Shown: piece by piece, positions 10,701 through 23,440 of the stretch | Layout: the number at the start of each line of letters is the position of its first letter | How positions within the stretch are numbered: the stretch's first letter is position 1 | Translations under genes and position numbers: made by a program | Notes under the pieces: model-generated | What the model was told of the DNA's origin: nothing | What the model saw: the letters and a program-made list of their open reading frames with translations, nothing else | Database searches by the model: none | NCBI GenBank assembly: GCA_949361645.1 | Contig: OX442417.1 | Coordinates: 8,478,275-8,542,274, forward strand | Length of the DNA: 64,000 nt | Reading direction: 5' to 3' | Origin: Spongilla lacustris | Taxonomy: Eukaryota; Porifera; Demospongiae; Spongillida; Spongillidae

Positions 10701-13096
10701 AATTAGAATAACAACTAGCATGTGTAACCTCTGCAAATTGAAACTAGAATTTTTTCGAATACTCAAACAAAACAAAATTGATTTGTCCAAATAGGTTTTG
10801 TGAATTTACCAGCCTACTAATATTACTCACGGAGTTATGGTTGTCACCTACATACAACTACAGCTACATGTACCTATAAGTGCACATCACACCAGATAAC
10901 CTCAGCACACACTACACATCCCACCAGATACATTCAGCACATTACCAAAGCTACCGACACTTCTAGTCTTGTCCCGAGACCCACATACGCAGCTGCAGAT
11001 GTTACTGCTTACACACCATACTAGCTAGACACCCTAGTCTTAGCACAGACTCAAAAGACCAAAGTTGAAGTTTAGGCTGGCCATGCAGCTTCCGTTTCAC
11101 TTGATTTTACCATCACACATTTTGGCAATTGCGATGAAATCTGCCTGGGACTAGTTTCAAGAGCTGTGGGAAACAACCACGCTGTCGGTACTACAGTCAT
11201 TTCTATTTGGACCTGGCCGTCGTCTTGAAGCGGGAGACTCAGAGCAATCTGTTAGATAGTTTGGGCATGTGACAGCACGTAATTGAAATTTATTGTATTA
11301 CATTGCGTAACATAAACAGTGATGTATGTTACATTATCCATGCATTACATAAATTATTAGTCATTCTAAGATACACTACAAAATTTGTATCTGGATATCG
11401 TTATACGGTATATGAACAATTGCGAATTGTCGATTTGTACTTCTTGATACATAAATTTGACAATGCAGTGCCACAGTTGTGCAAAATTTTACAGGAAGCA
11501 ATAAAGATACATTTCTACCTTTACTAGTGTTCTCTAAACAAGACTGAAAAATGATACTGTGTAAAACCAAGGTATCTGCATTAATACATGTTTCTACATC
11601 AATTATAATCAAAACAAACATGTCATGTGATCGGCCTATTTGCAGCTTCATTCGTGTTTGGACAACCTATTAGTAATTTCATTTTCAGGACTTGAAATAA
11701 CAAGCAATGGAAAGAAAATTTCAAAGGGCATTTTGTGGGTGGTGGGGGGGGAGCAGTTAATTCCTGTTCATGTACATGTGAAACAAAGCAAGCATATCTA
11801 CATGTACCTCTAAAATTAAGGAGATTATGTCTCTCACATCCTGTTTTGCCTCCTCCCTCTTTTTTTTAATTGTGTAGAAACCACCTGTTTTTTTTTTTCC
11901 TTATTCATACATGTACTGATACAGAAAATGTGTTGTACATGTACTTTGTTTTGTGTATTGACATTTAGCTCTGTCTAGGCATTCTAGCACCACCGTCACA
12001 GCTCACAATAAATTTCTCAAACTCTACCTTATCACTCTCCTGGGTTGCCCCACCTTCTCTTGAGGTTTTAACTCCTCCCACCATATCCCATTACATACTT
12101 GGTAACAATGTCACCAACATTCCAAAGACCATCAGCAATCCAGCAGTATGCAAGCCTGCTATGCCTTGTAATTCATCACTTGATATAAATGACCCATCAT
12201 TTATCATAAATACTGGAGAGCAAAATACAACCATCTTGGACTATAATGGTACAATCGAGTTTACATTCCTTGCTGTCAATGGAGCTGGAGATGGAAATGC
12301 AACTACATATACGTATGTTCATTCAAAGAAGACACTGTCAGGTTAGAATGCCACTTACATGTGTATGATACTGATGTATATATATATATATAGCTTACAG
12401 TATGTATGTGTCAAATATATTCATGCATTGTCTGATTAATGATGGAAATCTTCATATACATTGAGGACTTTATTGGCAATATAACATTTAATATGAGTGG
12501 GTTTTACAAATGTTCATGGTAAAATTAGGATACACATGTTGCGTACCATATGACTATATTATTTTGTATAGGTGATGTCACTACTCCAAGTCAAATTGCT
12601 CCAATAGGAGGAAATACATCTTATAATGCATCTAATACCACCAGTGGTACTGCTGCCATACCTACCTATGGTTAGTTGACTTTGGTACATGTACTTATTT
12701 ATGCCTCAATTGTTTTCCAGTAGTAGTAATAATTGTATCAGCCGTATTAGTGGTTGCTATAGCTACAGCTGTTGTGGTACATATAATAGTCATGGTGATC
12801 AGAAGGAAAAAAAGTAAGTGAGAGCTCCAACATGGCATACATGACTTCAGTTATGTACTTGTCTTCATGAAGCTTCTGTGGTGATTACATCTAATAATAC
12901 TCCACCTGCCAATAACATATATGTTCTATCTGATGCTGATATACAGTAAGTCATTACTGTCACATTGCATATCTTTGGCTGCGTCTAAACTGTTTCCATC
13001 ATTTCAAGATTGGATAATGATCTGGATTTTGTTTATGTACAACACCTTGGAAGAAATAATGAGCACAATGGTTAAAATGAGTTACAGCTTATGAAG
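7760..13096 (+). CDS. Receptor gene A: Ig-like, FN3, transmembrane
   Basis: Exons: a hydrophobic leader ending at 7839 ('YQLLILLMLL', start codon uncertain); Ig-like 10278-10598; FN3-like 11979-12341; stalk 12572-12670; transmembrane 12721-12813 ('VVVIIVSAVLVVAIATAVVV' then RRKK); cytoplasmic 12873-12945; and cytoplasmic 13009 to a TAA at 13073-13075, inside an exon whose ancestral donor lies at 13097. Junctions up to the membrane exon are phase 1, then phase 2. The Ig exon has the first Cys and the Trp, but the second Cys position reads Ser (TCT where gene B has TGT). The tail has 'NIYVLSDADI' and 'DFVYVQH'. It is a type I surface protein by design. The leader lacks the ATG seen in B and the stop precedes a last exon at 14310, so A may be decaying. 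Large introns hold repeats. Confidence 0.7.
10599..10700. repeat. TA/TATG/TG microsatellite in an intron of gene A
   Basis: Directly after the Ig exon donor the intron runs through TATATA, TATGTATG and GTGTGTG tracts. Simple repeat without coding sense. Confidence 0.85.
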
Positions 13097-14309
13097 GTTA
13101 GAACATCCTTTCATCCACACATTCACATTCACACATGATTACATGTGTATTGCAAGTCGAGTCATGTTGGAGTGTGATAATTGAATGTATTGATTTTAAG
13201 TGCCATTCTAAAATTGATTTATGCCATAACACAAGATGATATCATTAAATTCAAACCACTTTCTTTTACTCATTGAGAGCATTATTTAAAAAATGATGTG
13301 AGTGCTGTAGTTATTAGACTCATTAAAGGAGCCCTAGGGTTAGTGTAAGAGAAACCTAGGGCCCTTGTGGTGAAATAGGATTAGTGAGAGCCCTGTGTGT
13401 GGCCTATGCATAGAAGCAGAAGGGGATATAGTGCAAGAATATGGCTTCCTAAATGTATATGGTGGAAACAGATTTAATTCATTTTTGTGCTTCAATTGGG
13501 TTTAATTTTATTCAATTGCCATATATCAATTGTGAATAAGCACTATCTAAAGTTTGTATGGCAATGATGTACTTCATCTGGCTGTGTCATTTATGGTCTG
13601 GGGATGTGATTAGCTCAATATCCATGTCTATGAACTTTTAGGATACAGATAGGATCTGCAACAGTAGCATGCCAAATATGTATGACACACAAGACATCTC
13701 ATTCTAACATAGCCAGTCCAACACAATGGGGTTGTCTGCCCTTTGACATAGTTTACATACAACATACATTACACCCCTTCATCCTTATGGAACCAAAACA
13801 CTCCTCTTGATTGTGACCCTTTTTTTACTTGGCTGGATGCTTATATAGAAGCCCTGGGAATGAATGTGACCAAATGCATGCTTACACTACTAATGCTGCA
13901 GTAACATAGTTGCTAGATGTAATGTTCTAAACAAGGAAGGGTGAGAGAGGAAGCTCAGAATCTGCAATAGTAAATGTCACCACCATCAGATCTGAACAAC
14001 TCATTATGTATCATCATCCACACGTTATACTAATGATTTGACATATGAACGATATTCAAACGTTGGCATCCAAAAAGGTCATTTACCCTACATGGTATTT
14101 GGGGCATGCATGTTAAGATGTTTAACCATACGGCATCAAACAAATAAGTACAAAACTGCTCACCTTTGTCTAAATGTTATGACAATAAGCTAAATAATCT
14201 ACTCAACAAAAACGGTTTTGGGTTGCGTTTAATACCTAATATGATATAATGGTACAAGATACAGTTTCAACCCATCAAATTTATATATTTCTTCTTTTTT
14301 AATCAGCAG

Positions 14310-14420
14310 GATGATCCATTTCTTACCAGTGGAGATCGTGAACCATCATCGGCACCTGACTTGTACTCCGAATCAGAGTTGTCACGAGATGCTGACATGT
14401 CCACCGCAGTACCAATATAG
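14310..14420 (+). CDS. Last tail exon of gene A, cut off by an upstream stop
   Basis: After TTTAATCAGCAG, an open 37-codon exon begins GAT GAT CCA and ends in TAG at 14418-14420, giving an acidic Ser-rich tail with 'DLYSESELSRD'. Its phase (0) fits the donor at 13097. In gene A the preceding exon contains TAA at 13073, where the inverted copy A' has TGT and stays open to the donor. So this exon was probably the original C-terminus, and it is now reached only if the stop is bypassed by alternative splicing or in other alleles. Confidence 0.5.
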   Translation, partial: DDPFLTSGDREPSSAPDLYSESELSRDADMSTAVPI

Positions 14421-15255
14421 CTACGGCATTGTTTGTAATATATACATGTAGGCTTGCAAGAACAGATCGCTTCTCCCAAGTTGTATTGTTGTACATTATA
14501 CGAGTTATTAAAATAGTTATAATGATTACATTAGGGTCTGCCGGGGGCCGAAAGTACACCACTTTGGAAAGTCATCGCGTTTGATGTTTTCATGCGATAA
14601 AATTCGCGCATCAACTCATGCGCAGTCGCTTCCTACCAATTCTTATGTGATTCCCCACAATTATTATAAGTGTGATTCCCCGTAATTTCTTTATATGAAG
14701 CTTATCTAATAAACTTATTCAATTTGCGTTACTAGTTACATTTAACAGTATACTGGCACGCAGTTCAGAACGTCGGGCATTGTAAGCGTAAAACGACCAT
14801 GTGTGCGTGCTATAGGAAATACAGTACAGAAGTGCCGATTCATTCATAATTATTATTATATTAATGTACAATTAATAATCCGATTGGTATATTTTCCAGT
14901 ATTCAACACCATTAGCGGTCCATTTGCAATCATAACTGATTTATTTACTCTCGTGATCGCTGTTCAAGTGGTAAGTATTGAAGGTGAGCCATATTAGTAC
15001 GTATATTGTATACACCTCAAGCTGTACATCGAATAAGGAATAACTGTTTCTAGAGCTAGGGTATAATTAATTCCATCCATTACGAATACGATAATTTTAC
15101 GAAAATCGTACTGAATCACTTAAGCTGCTTCAACCATGACGATCGAGAATGACAGTAGACAGTTAGGGACATCGCTAAGATAACGACGATCATATACAAA
15201 TATATCATAATATATATTCCGCTTAACCGGCACCGCGGTTCCGTGAGAATCGAAT
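14421..15255. other. Intergenic, no gene recognised
   Basis: Sequence between gene A and the SWIM-type remnant. It contains a CG-rich patch at 14530-14630 and a short near-duplication (GTGATTCCCC at about 14647 and 14671). No supported frame. Confidence 0.45.
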
Positions 15256-15900
15256 GTTTATTTGGGGCGGTAATAACACGTAGATCAAAGTTATGTCTAC
15301 GAAACAGCGCTACTTTGCTTCTTTGGATGCTTCTGGACGTCAAAGATACCTGGATAAGTTATGCCTGCTGGGACTTACAGTGGATAACGACTCGTATGCG
15401 GCAATTAATTCCAAGAACTTTGTACTGAAGCGATATGTGATTATGTCACTCTGGCCACCAGTTGAGTTGGAGCATATCTTCTGCTATTTTATTGATCACC
15501 CTGGAGTTTATACATGCATGCCAACAATTGCTACAATGCAAGCAGCTGAACGCCTATAACGTCTTTACAAACCGGTGAGTTTGTGCGAACCGTTGGAATT
15601 TGGGATCTGAATAACGCGAGCCAGTGTGTAATTTTGAAAGCTCTTGTGAATCCAAGCATGTGTAATCCAGATGAGGTTCACTGTGCTTGGATATCAACCA
15701 GAAAGACGAATAACAGTTTTTAACAACTCTGAATGCTTTGATGCCAAAATCAGCAATCTTGTCCTCGTGCACTGAGACCAAATCCTTAATGTTCTGGTGC
15801 CCCAGCTCCAGCTATTCATAGACTGCACCGGCTACGTTAATGAGCTTGCGGCATCCAAAATACAGGACCATAAGCATCTTGAACTCTGTGTGTGTCCTTT
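15256..15900 (+). pseudogene. Left copy of an inverted pair of SWIM-type transposon protein genes
   Basis: ATG at 15293 opens 'MSTKQRYFASLDASGRQRY'. The frame continues with 'LWPPVELEHIFCYFIDHPG', a pattern familiar from transposon-associated proteins of sponges and cnidarians that carry a C-terminal SWIM zinc finger. The frame breaks after 15557; later pieces ('NPDEVHCAW'-like at about 15665, and 'GAPAPAI'-like near 15800) lie in other frames, and the SWIM part is missing. The same sequence, including about 30 bp before the ATG, recurs inverted at 16100-16935. Family assignment is from pattern memory and moderately sure. Confidence 0.5.
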
Positions 15901-16099
15901 GCATAATGTGCAGCTATTCTTAATTCCCTGGCAACAGGTTCATTGACCTCCCCCACTCAAGAGATGGAGACTTTTAGCTTCATAACACTTTTCTGCAAGG
16001 ATGCTGTCAACCACTGGCTGAGATGGGGACACAATACTTGTGCATGTGGAGAACAGCACTAAACTTTGAAGCAGTTATGTGACCCTTCAATGAGAAAAC

Positions 16100-16935
16100 C
16101 ACAACAAAAACTGTACCTGAAGTTTGGACACTGCTCCTCTCCAAGTAATCTGATTCATCTTGAGAAATTCTTCATGTGATGGCACTCTGCATAAATATCT
16201 TCCTTGCTTATGGTCCTGTATTTTTGATGTCGCAAGCTTATTAACATAGCCGGAATTGCTGGAACTGGGGCACCAGAACTTGAAAGGATTTGGTTGCATT
16301 GAGGACAAGATTGCTGATTTCTGTTTGGTATCAAAGCTTTCAGAGGTATATAAAACTGTTTGGATGTTGGGTACTCAGATGTAGTACATGCTGCCTTCAC
16401 CAAAGCTGAAAGATATAAGGAGCAGGTATACACAATGAACAGTATAATGCATGAATGAATGTGTTCACCCCGCCATGCAGGTGCGTTGTGTTGTGCTGCC
16501 ACCATATCTCCTGCCTTTCTGGTTGCTACCCAAGCACAGTGAGCCTCATCTGGATTACGCATGCTTGGATTCAAAATTACATACTGGCTCGCAGATCAAT
16601 TCCAACGGTTCGCAAAAAAACCCACTAGTAACTGTAAAGAAGTTATAGGCATTCAGCTGCTTCCATTGTAGCAATTGTTGGCATATGCATGTATAAACTC
16701 CAGGGCGATCAATAAGATAGCAGAAAATGTGCCCCAACTCAACTGGGGGCCAGAGTGATATATCGTTTACAAATTTCTTGGAATTTATTGCCGCATATGG
16801 GACTATAATAATATTATGATAGGTCGTTATCCACTGAAAGTTCCAGCAGGCATAACGTATCCAGGTACCTTTGATGTCCAGAAGCACCCAAAGAAGCAAA
16901 GTAGCGCCATTTCATAGACATAACTTTGTTCCACA
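16100..16935 (-). pseudogene. Right, inverted copy of the SWIM-type transposon protein gene
   Basis: Reading on the minus strand from about 16922, the frame repeats the left copy ('ASGHQRYLDTLCLL'-like, then 'SLWPPVELGHIFCYLIDRPG', 'AYNFFTVTSG'). It then gives 'NPDEAHCAWVATRKAGDMVA' and, only after a change of frame near 16,480, 'TCMAG', the core of a SWIM CxCx(n)CxH motif. A further block 'ALVKAACTTSEYPTSKQFY' fits the region after SWIM. Several frameshifts make it a pseudogene. With the left copy it forms an inverted duplication with about 200 bp between the arms. Confidence 0.5.
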
Positions 16936-18266
16936 TGTTATTACCGTTGCCACTGCAGTGAACCAGTGGGTGTGGTTTTACGCGACATGACGTGATTAGA
17001 TTACTTCACATCTTTCTGTGAAAACTATCTATCATCTTTTAACACCAATCATCACACATTTACAGCATTTAATCACTGTTTCAATGAGACATATATACGT
17101 ATACGAATCAGCATGCATGTATAATCGTGTTAAACGAGTTTTGTATAGCGTACTTAACGATGCGCCCACACACATATCATTTTTTTGCTGGGCGACCGGC
17201 AGTCTTGCTTGCTTGTCATACAGACTCGCAATTGTTTCCACTTCAAATTACATCCATTTATGTGTAAAAGTATTAAAAATGGATATCTGTAGAAAACCGC
17301 CAGCTTCTGGAGCTTCAATGCTGATAAATTAAAGATCAGATCGAGTATACTATACGTACAGGGCAAACAGTTAATTAAATGAAAAATATTAATCTAATTT
17401 AATTATTTCATCAGCATGTTTTTTTGCTGTTAGAACTTATAACAACAATTACCAGTTAATTAACTGATTGTGGTTAATTTTCCTTTATTGACAAACACCT
17501 TATGTATTGCCTCAACATCGGGTGTTACATGATATAACCCCACTTTCAAAGCATCATACTCAATGGTAAAATGTACTTCGGGCTTCTATGTGTTATAATC
17601 ATGTGGTATAATACTAGTCGCAACATTCCAAATTCAAATGTATACTTTGACCACCAATAACTTAAGAATGAATCAGCTTCGTAAATATATAGTGATATGA
17701 TTATTTAGAGTGATTTTTAAGGATGGTATTTGTATAAGAGCAAGTGTCAATCTCCTTGCGAGAAAATGAATCAGCAGAAATCATCCAAAAAGTTGCCAGT
17801 CACTTCATAATGTGGGATGAAATTTTAATGCAGTTACAAAGTTGGAGCTAGTTTTGGTTTTAATAGAATTTGGCAGAATAAAATAAAAGAAATGCACAAA
17901 AAGTGCTGATTGTATGATGATAACATTTTCATATCTTCTATTGTATGTACCCCATACTGTGTTAAGAAATGGATAAAACGATCACTTAAAATTGTAGTAT
18001 ATTTGCTTATTGTTAACAAATATTACATACACAAGTATAATAACCAAAGTTGAACGTAGGTTTTTTTTTCAGAAAATTAAAGGAAGTTACATGTGTTATA
18101 CCACACTCAATCCCTTCATTATGGCTTACTGGTTAGATAATACATTTTAAAACAAATGAGTATTTCTACAGTTTTAATAAATCAGTATCCTTAGCTCCTG
18201 AGTGGTGAGATTATTGGATCATTACTACTTCGTTAATAGCCATCTACACAGACAGGAAAATTCTCC
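16936..18266. other. Intergenic AT-rich DNA before gene B
   Basis: No supported gene. Short TTAATTAA-type stretches and T runs only. It should contain the promoter of gene B, but no defined promoter element can be called. Confidence 0.4.
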
Positions 18267-20892
18267 ATGTTCTACCAACTGATGATACTTCTAAGGTTCA
18301 TATTTGACACCAGTAAGTGTGCTGTGTCTTTTATCAATACCTGTGTGAGTATATGCTTCTTATTTTTAATAGAAACGGTATTTGAGACAAGATATAAAAA
18401 TTTAATTAAGATAAATTTGGTGATGTAGGATTTGTGTACAGCTATTGAGCAAAAGACATTTGACATACAAAGACATATGACATACCATTTGACATACCTA
18501 CATTTAGCAATTTCAGGCAGGTAGATTTAATGTATAGGTCTGTTTTTGTCTATTTGCTTCAGAAAGTGTACAGAGATGTACGTACTTTACCTTATTTACT
18601 CGAATCATTACTATGGAATTTTTTCAATATTAATTTGAGTTTACTGCTGGCAACAAGTCACCAAAAACAACCGACCTGTATTGTCATAGAGACATCTTTG
18701 TACTGCCTTTGTGGATTAATTCCAAATCGCCAATAACACCTCTAACAACCTTGTGACATATTTAAAAACCAGACCTCCTTTCTTGCAGTTAAGGATATCA
18801 CAGTATTAGGACATCACAGAATTTGGATATTCATAATGTTTCCGCCCATGCTGTACATGTACAATGTATAATGATATGCAAATGCTACCTGTAGTTGGTG
18901 CTGATGGTATTATCATATCACCATCTACTGACTACATAACATTTGAGAACAATCCATCAACATTTAAATTCAACTGTTCTGGAAATGGAAGCTTTCTTTC
19001 CTGGATAGTGGATGGGCATACTGCTAGTACATCTTATGTACTCAACAAAAGAATATACCATACACCCCCTATCTCACCAGATGGACTTTCTGTATCCTCT
19101 CAGCTCATTGTTCCCACCACCAAAGCTAACAATAACATTACAGTGATCTGTATAATGCTGGATGCATTATATAACCATCAGTCAAGTGATCCAGTGAGAC
19201 TCGTTCTTCAAGGTATTGTACAGAACTGTTATGTGATTGACTAACACATGAACAAGATACTATACCCCTAAAACTAACCAGCATTCTAGAATTTCGGTTT
19301 TGGTTTCATATTGCATGCAAGCATGCCAATTTTGCAGTAGGCTGCCCTCATCAGTAGTCTTACTGCATCCACCTTTCAATTCATCTATTCAGTCACAGCA
19401 CACTGTACTACACACAACCTGCTGGTCTGTGGTACTTTATGTCACTACCAATACATTTCTAGGAATACTTGAAGCATTTTGTTTAAGTTGTTTGTTTACT
19501 GCTCCAAACCTTGAACCATCATTGCATGTGCCATTGCCCACACAAAAAACATGATTTTTCACTCACAATGACAGCCCACCTAATAATGTCATATCTTATA
19601 ATATGTTACATCCCCTTCAAAATGATGCGTAAAATACATGTATTTGGTATTCCTTTTTATATACACTCATTCCAGGTATTCTAGCTGCTCCATACAACTT
19701 TTCAGTAGCCATGTCCAACACCACATTTGTGTTCTCCTGGGGTGCTCCATACTCTCTTGATGTCACTGACTGCTCCCCTGACATATTCTATTATAGTCTG
19801 TGTACCAACATCACCATAAATGGATGTAAGAATATCTCCAGTGATCCAGACTGCACCTTCCCCAGAACATGTACCACATCACTTGATTTTAATGGACTTT
19901 TAATCAATGGTTCCCAAAACATAACAACTATTGCTTGTGGTGGTCCAATTGAGTTCACACTTTATGCTGTCAATGGAGGTGGGAATGGGAATGTGACCAC
20001 TGCAACTTATGTTGGAACAGAAAGAACTAAGACAGGTTAGTATACATGTACATGTATATTTAACTAAATCTTGCATGCCATGAGAGCTACAGTACATGTC
20101 AATATAACAGTACATGAAGTTTGTGCACTTTCACTACACATAAGAAATATTTAGCAAGTTGTTGCTTATGTGAACAAACTGCAACTGGCTTCATACAGGG
20201 TGTCCACGAATGAACGCAACGCTTTTGATTTTGAATAACTTTTGATAGGATGGAGCAAAAAATCTGGTATTTTGAAACAAAGTTGGTCGGTTTCCTCAAA
20301 TTTTTTTCCAATAATTTAATTAAAACATTATTAATAATGCTAATTAATTTTAATAAGCACAACAAATTAACTGATTTAAAAGGTCGTCTGTGTTCAGGTA
20401 TCGGTTGTGAAGCTTCGATCAAAATATTGGATTTTTTCCACCTACTAAACTGAAACTACGATCCACTGCCTATTTTTCTTCAACTTACAGTATCCATTGA
20501 TGGTCCTACAACTACTCCCATTGGACACTACTATGAAACATCATCAAATGTCATTGGTAATATAAGAAGTAGTAGTGATAGTTATCAGTACTGTAAAAGT
20601 TCAATATTGTTTAATTACACAGTGTATGGAATTATATGTGGAACATCAGCAGTGTTGACATCAATTATTATGGGTGTGGTCTGTGTAGGTGTCTACATCA
20701 GATGTAAACATAAAGGTGCAGTGAGGGATTTGGTGCTGCACTCTAAATAATGCACACACTTCTTTAGGGAACATCAAAAGCACCCAAATTGAACTTGAAC
20801 AGAACAATGCATATGAAGTGATTACCAAACTGTCATGTCCTTTGGATGAAGAGAACATGGAGCCATGTCCTGCATATGGAGTAGTACTGTGA
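18267..20892 (+). CDS. Receptor gene B: Ig-like, FN3, transmembrane, two-tyrosine tail
   Basis: The best-preserved receptor copy. Exons: leader 18267-18312 (ATG, 'MFYQLMILLRFIF'); Ig-like 18895-19212, with Cys, Trp ('FLSWIVDGH') and second Cys ('ITVICIML'); FN3-like 19676-20035, unusually Cys-rich; stalk 20491-20555; transmembrane 20623-20715 ('SAVLTSIIMGVVCVGVYI', then RCKHK); tail 20768-20892, ending TGA. All junctions are phase 1 with GT/AG ends. The tail holds 'NNAYEVI' and 'PAYGVVL', two YxxI/V motifs 17 residues apart, similar to an ITAM but with a longer spacer. It is a predicted type I surface receptor. About 35-60% similar by eye to gene A in the Ig exon and leader, and nearly identical to C and D from the stalk onward. 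Ligand unknown. Confidence 0.78.
20199..20450. mobile_element. Insertion with a mariner-like end in an intron of gene B
   Basis: The intron starts like that of copy C (AAACTGCAACT in both) but then contains TACAGGGTGTCCACGAATGA, which looks like a TA-flanked mariner-type terminus, and about 250 bp absent from copy C. No matching inverted end is visible on the other side, so the element is truncated or misassigned. Confidence 0.35.
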
Positions 20893-21207
20893 TCTGACTT
20901 AACCTAGCCTTGTACACTATACACAAAAGAATTGCATGCTCTGTGTAATACAAATGTAGGATGTGACCTGAAACTATATTGCCAACATGTAGGTACTCTC
21001 TCCACAAGTAATCATGCATTGTGTCGCAATGGTGGCTCACAACTATCTTTATTGTTAGAATAGCTTTTGTATTGTGCCTCATCAGCTGCAGTCACCTCGC
21101 AGACAGTGCATTTGACTCAGTGCCTCTGTAAAGCTCTCCTCCGTAAGTTTGTTAGGTGCACAGAACACGTAAATTACTTAATTTGTTAATTTCTTTACGC
21201 ACATGTA

Positions 21208-22611
21208 AGGCCACACCAAATTAATCTATATAGTTTCTGGTCCCCGCCCGCATCCTTTTATCGGAAAACCAGTTTATTGTGACTATAACCATATTCATAT
21301 ACATAATCATATTCAATAGCTTCTCACATGACTGTAGTCTTATTTTTTTAGTAACCATTACAAGGATCGAAGCGTCCTACGTCAATCACATGCATCGAAC
21401 CCTGTTTGAACACAAATTTTAACTGCATGAAAAGCGCTCTACTGATAGCGTACTATGATAAGTAGTAGTATGAACTATGAAAACAGCTGGACTTAGATAC
21501 TACAATGCTGCATGCTAAGTTAACAAGTATAGCTATGCACTGCTGTCCCGTTGATGTTTGGAGCCCTCCAGCGCCCAACGCCATAGTAACAGTTTCTAGA
21601 ATTCTAAAGCTGCAAAGCTTCTGGGTAGGCTTACAGCCCTCCCTCATACCCCCGCTAGGGAGGAATGGGTACCCGTCTCGACCACGCCCCCGCAAGACCC
21701 GCTCGAGCCTTCCTAGGAGAATAGAAACGGAAAAGGACAAAATAAAACAAGCTGTATATAGTACTGTTTTAGAATGTCTTAAAAGCAGGTGAAATTGAGC
21801 CATTTAGGTGAAATTGAGCCATTTAGCCGGAATAATGCAGTCCTAAAGTCCTAATCACCCGCCAATAAGATTCCTTGTTTCCCATTTCAATAGGACATAC
21901 AAGGCATGCGTGCGGGCGGATCATTATTCCTTATTCATTATTATAAATTGATACATGCATTAAACACAAATCACAACCTACACCTTATGCAACGTCTTTA
22001 ATATTAAAAACAGGTTGCCCTCACACAGTAAAAAGTTAAATGAAAACAAAGAAGCTCTTTGCGGAAGGATGCTCACAACCCCGGCCCACTAGACGATTCA
22101 ATGCGCGCGCTAATTAAGCCCGGTCATGTAACGGAACGTTAGTTGGGCGTAGTCCGACCTTCGCGTATTGGCAATATGCGAAGGTCGGGCTACGCCCAAA
22201 TAACGGAACGTGACGTCACGTCACGTAAATACCGTTTCTTCCAATTCTATTATCTATGCTGGTGCCCAACTCCGCTTTAACTAAATCTATCCAGGACTCT
22301 TTAGATGTGCTTGGAACTTTGGAAGACGTGGTCGAATAGAATCTAAGAAAAAATCGCGAAAGGAGTGTTCTGCTTCACTATTCCAAGGAAGTATTTTTCT
22401 AGACAAACACGCAACAGATACGTTCAAGATAGCCATTTTTTTATGTCTATGATTAATATAATGATGTTGCGTGAAACGTGATCTAATAATGAATGAAAAC
22501 ATGCGGTACCAAATAATGGTGCGGGCGGGAAATGGGAAACAAGGAATCTTATTGTAGTGGCGCGGGACTAATGTGGAGGACCAGAAACTAAAGATTAGTT
22601 TGGTGTGGCCT
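21208..22611. mobile_element. 1.4-kb element with terminal inverted repeats
   Basis: Left end AGGCCACACCAAATTAATCT and right end (read inverted) AGGCCACACCAAACTAATCT, both continuing to TTTCTGGTCC, form inverted ends of about 35 bp. A second internal inverted pair, around 21855 (AAGATTCCTTGTTTCCCATT) and 22530, suggests nested insertions. Inside are a GC-rich fragment (about 21630-21720) and a hairpin at 22143-22200. No transposase frame is seen, so it is non-autonomous. Confidence 0.55.
22143..22200. repeat. Strong hairpin, member of a dispersed family
   Basis: TTGGGCGTAGTCCGACCTTC is followed after a short loop by its near-perfect inverse, TTGGGCGTAGCCCGACCTTC on the other strand. The same arm occurs once more at about 44789. 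Flanking TAACGGAACG is repeated on both sides (22129 and 22201). Confidence 0.75.
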
Positions 22612-23034
22612 AAATGCGCCATGTAACACGTCCAAGTGATAATCTAATGTGTAAGAAATCTCAGCTTAGGATTTTAAATTAAATAGTATTTGTTAACCAT
22701 AGATCTACTGATGTTACTCCGGTTAACATTTTGTTTATTATGTCTGATAACACGCTATAGTCAAAATTATCTTACAAAGCAACGAACGTACTCCCCGCGT
22801 CACATGGTAAGCTATGTATGTTCTGTGCACTATTCAGTAGTCAGTATATTTTTTCCCCACATACATGCACCTATATTTGAAAATGATTTCTTAACCACTT
22901 TGGCCTTGAGCTGGCACGTACGCGCGTGACGCGCCATGTATATATGTGATTGTAAGTGTTCTTCACTATATTAAAATATCAAATGACTGTTTGGATTCAT
23001 GGGCATGACTGGTAGTATGCCCATATATAGGATG

Positions 23035-23440
23035 GGAGCATTGGCGGATCTGGGAATGGGGCTGAAGGGGGGGGGGGGGGGGGGGGGGGAGCGGTTATTT
23101 GGAAGGGCGGGGGTCTAACCCCTCGCCAGCAAGGGGGTATGGGGGAGCGCTGTAAGCAGTGCTGCCGCGATATGGTCTTTAGCCGATATAGTCTATATCG
23201 CGATGCATCGCAATTTGAGTAAAATATCGCGATATTCTATAGCGTTATTTAAGAATATTCATCAAGCAATTATTTCTCAATAACCACACAATTTTCATTC
23301 CTCTTAAGGCTGCGTTATTGTGGTGGCGACACAAGAACAAACACATAAAATGCTATAGGGCGCGGGATGGGGGAGGCCGGCCCGGGGGAAGGGGGGGGGG
23401 GGGGGGGGGGGGGGGCGGGGAGGGGGGGGAAAGATACCGG
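23035..23440. mobile_element. GC-rich G-tract element pieces
   Basis: TTGGCGGATCTGGG at 23041 leads into a run of 23 G (23067-23089) and then 'GGGGGAGCGCTGTAAGC' at 23142, shared with the copy at 39550-39805. A second G-rich block at 23370-23430 contains a run of about 25 G. Between them lie repeated ATATCGCGATAT-type words (23170-23240). No coding sequence. Confidence 0.5.

Noticed and set aside
16451..16648. Plus-strand frame in the SWIM-type remnant
   Set aside because: Antisense shadow of the better supported minus-strand pseudogene.
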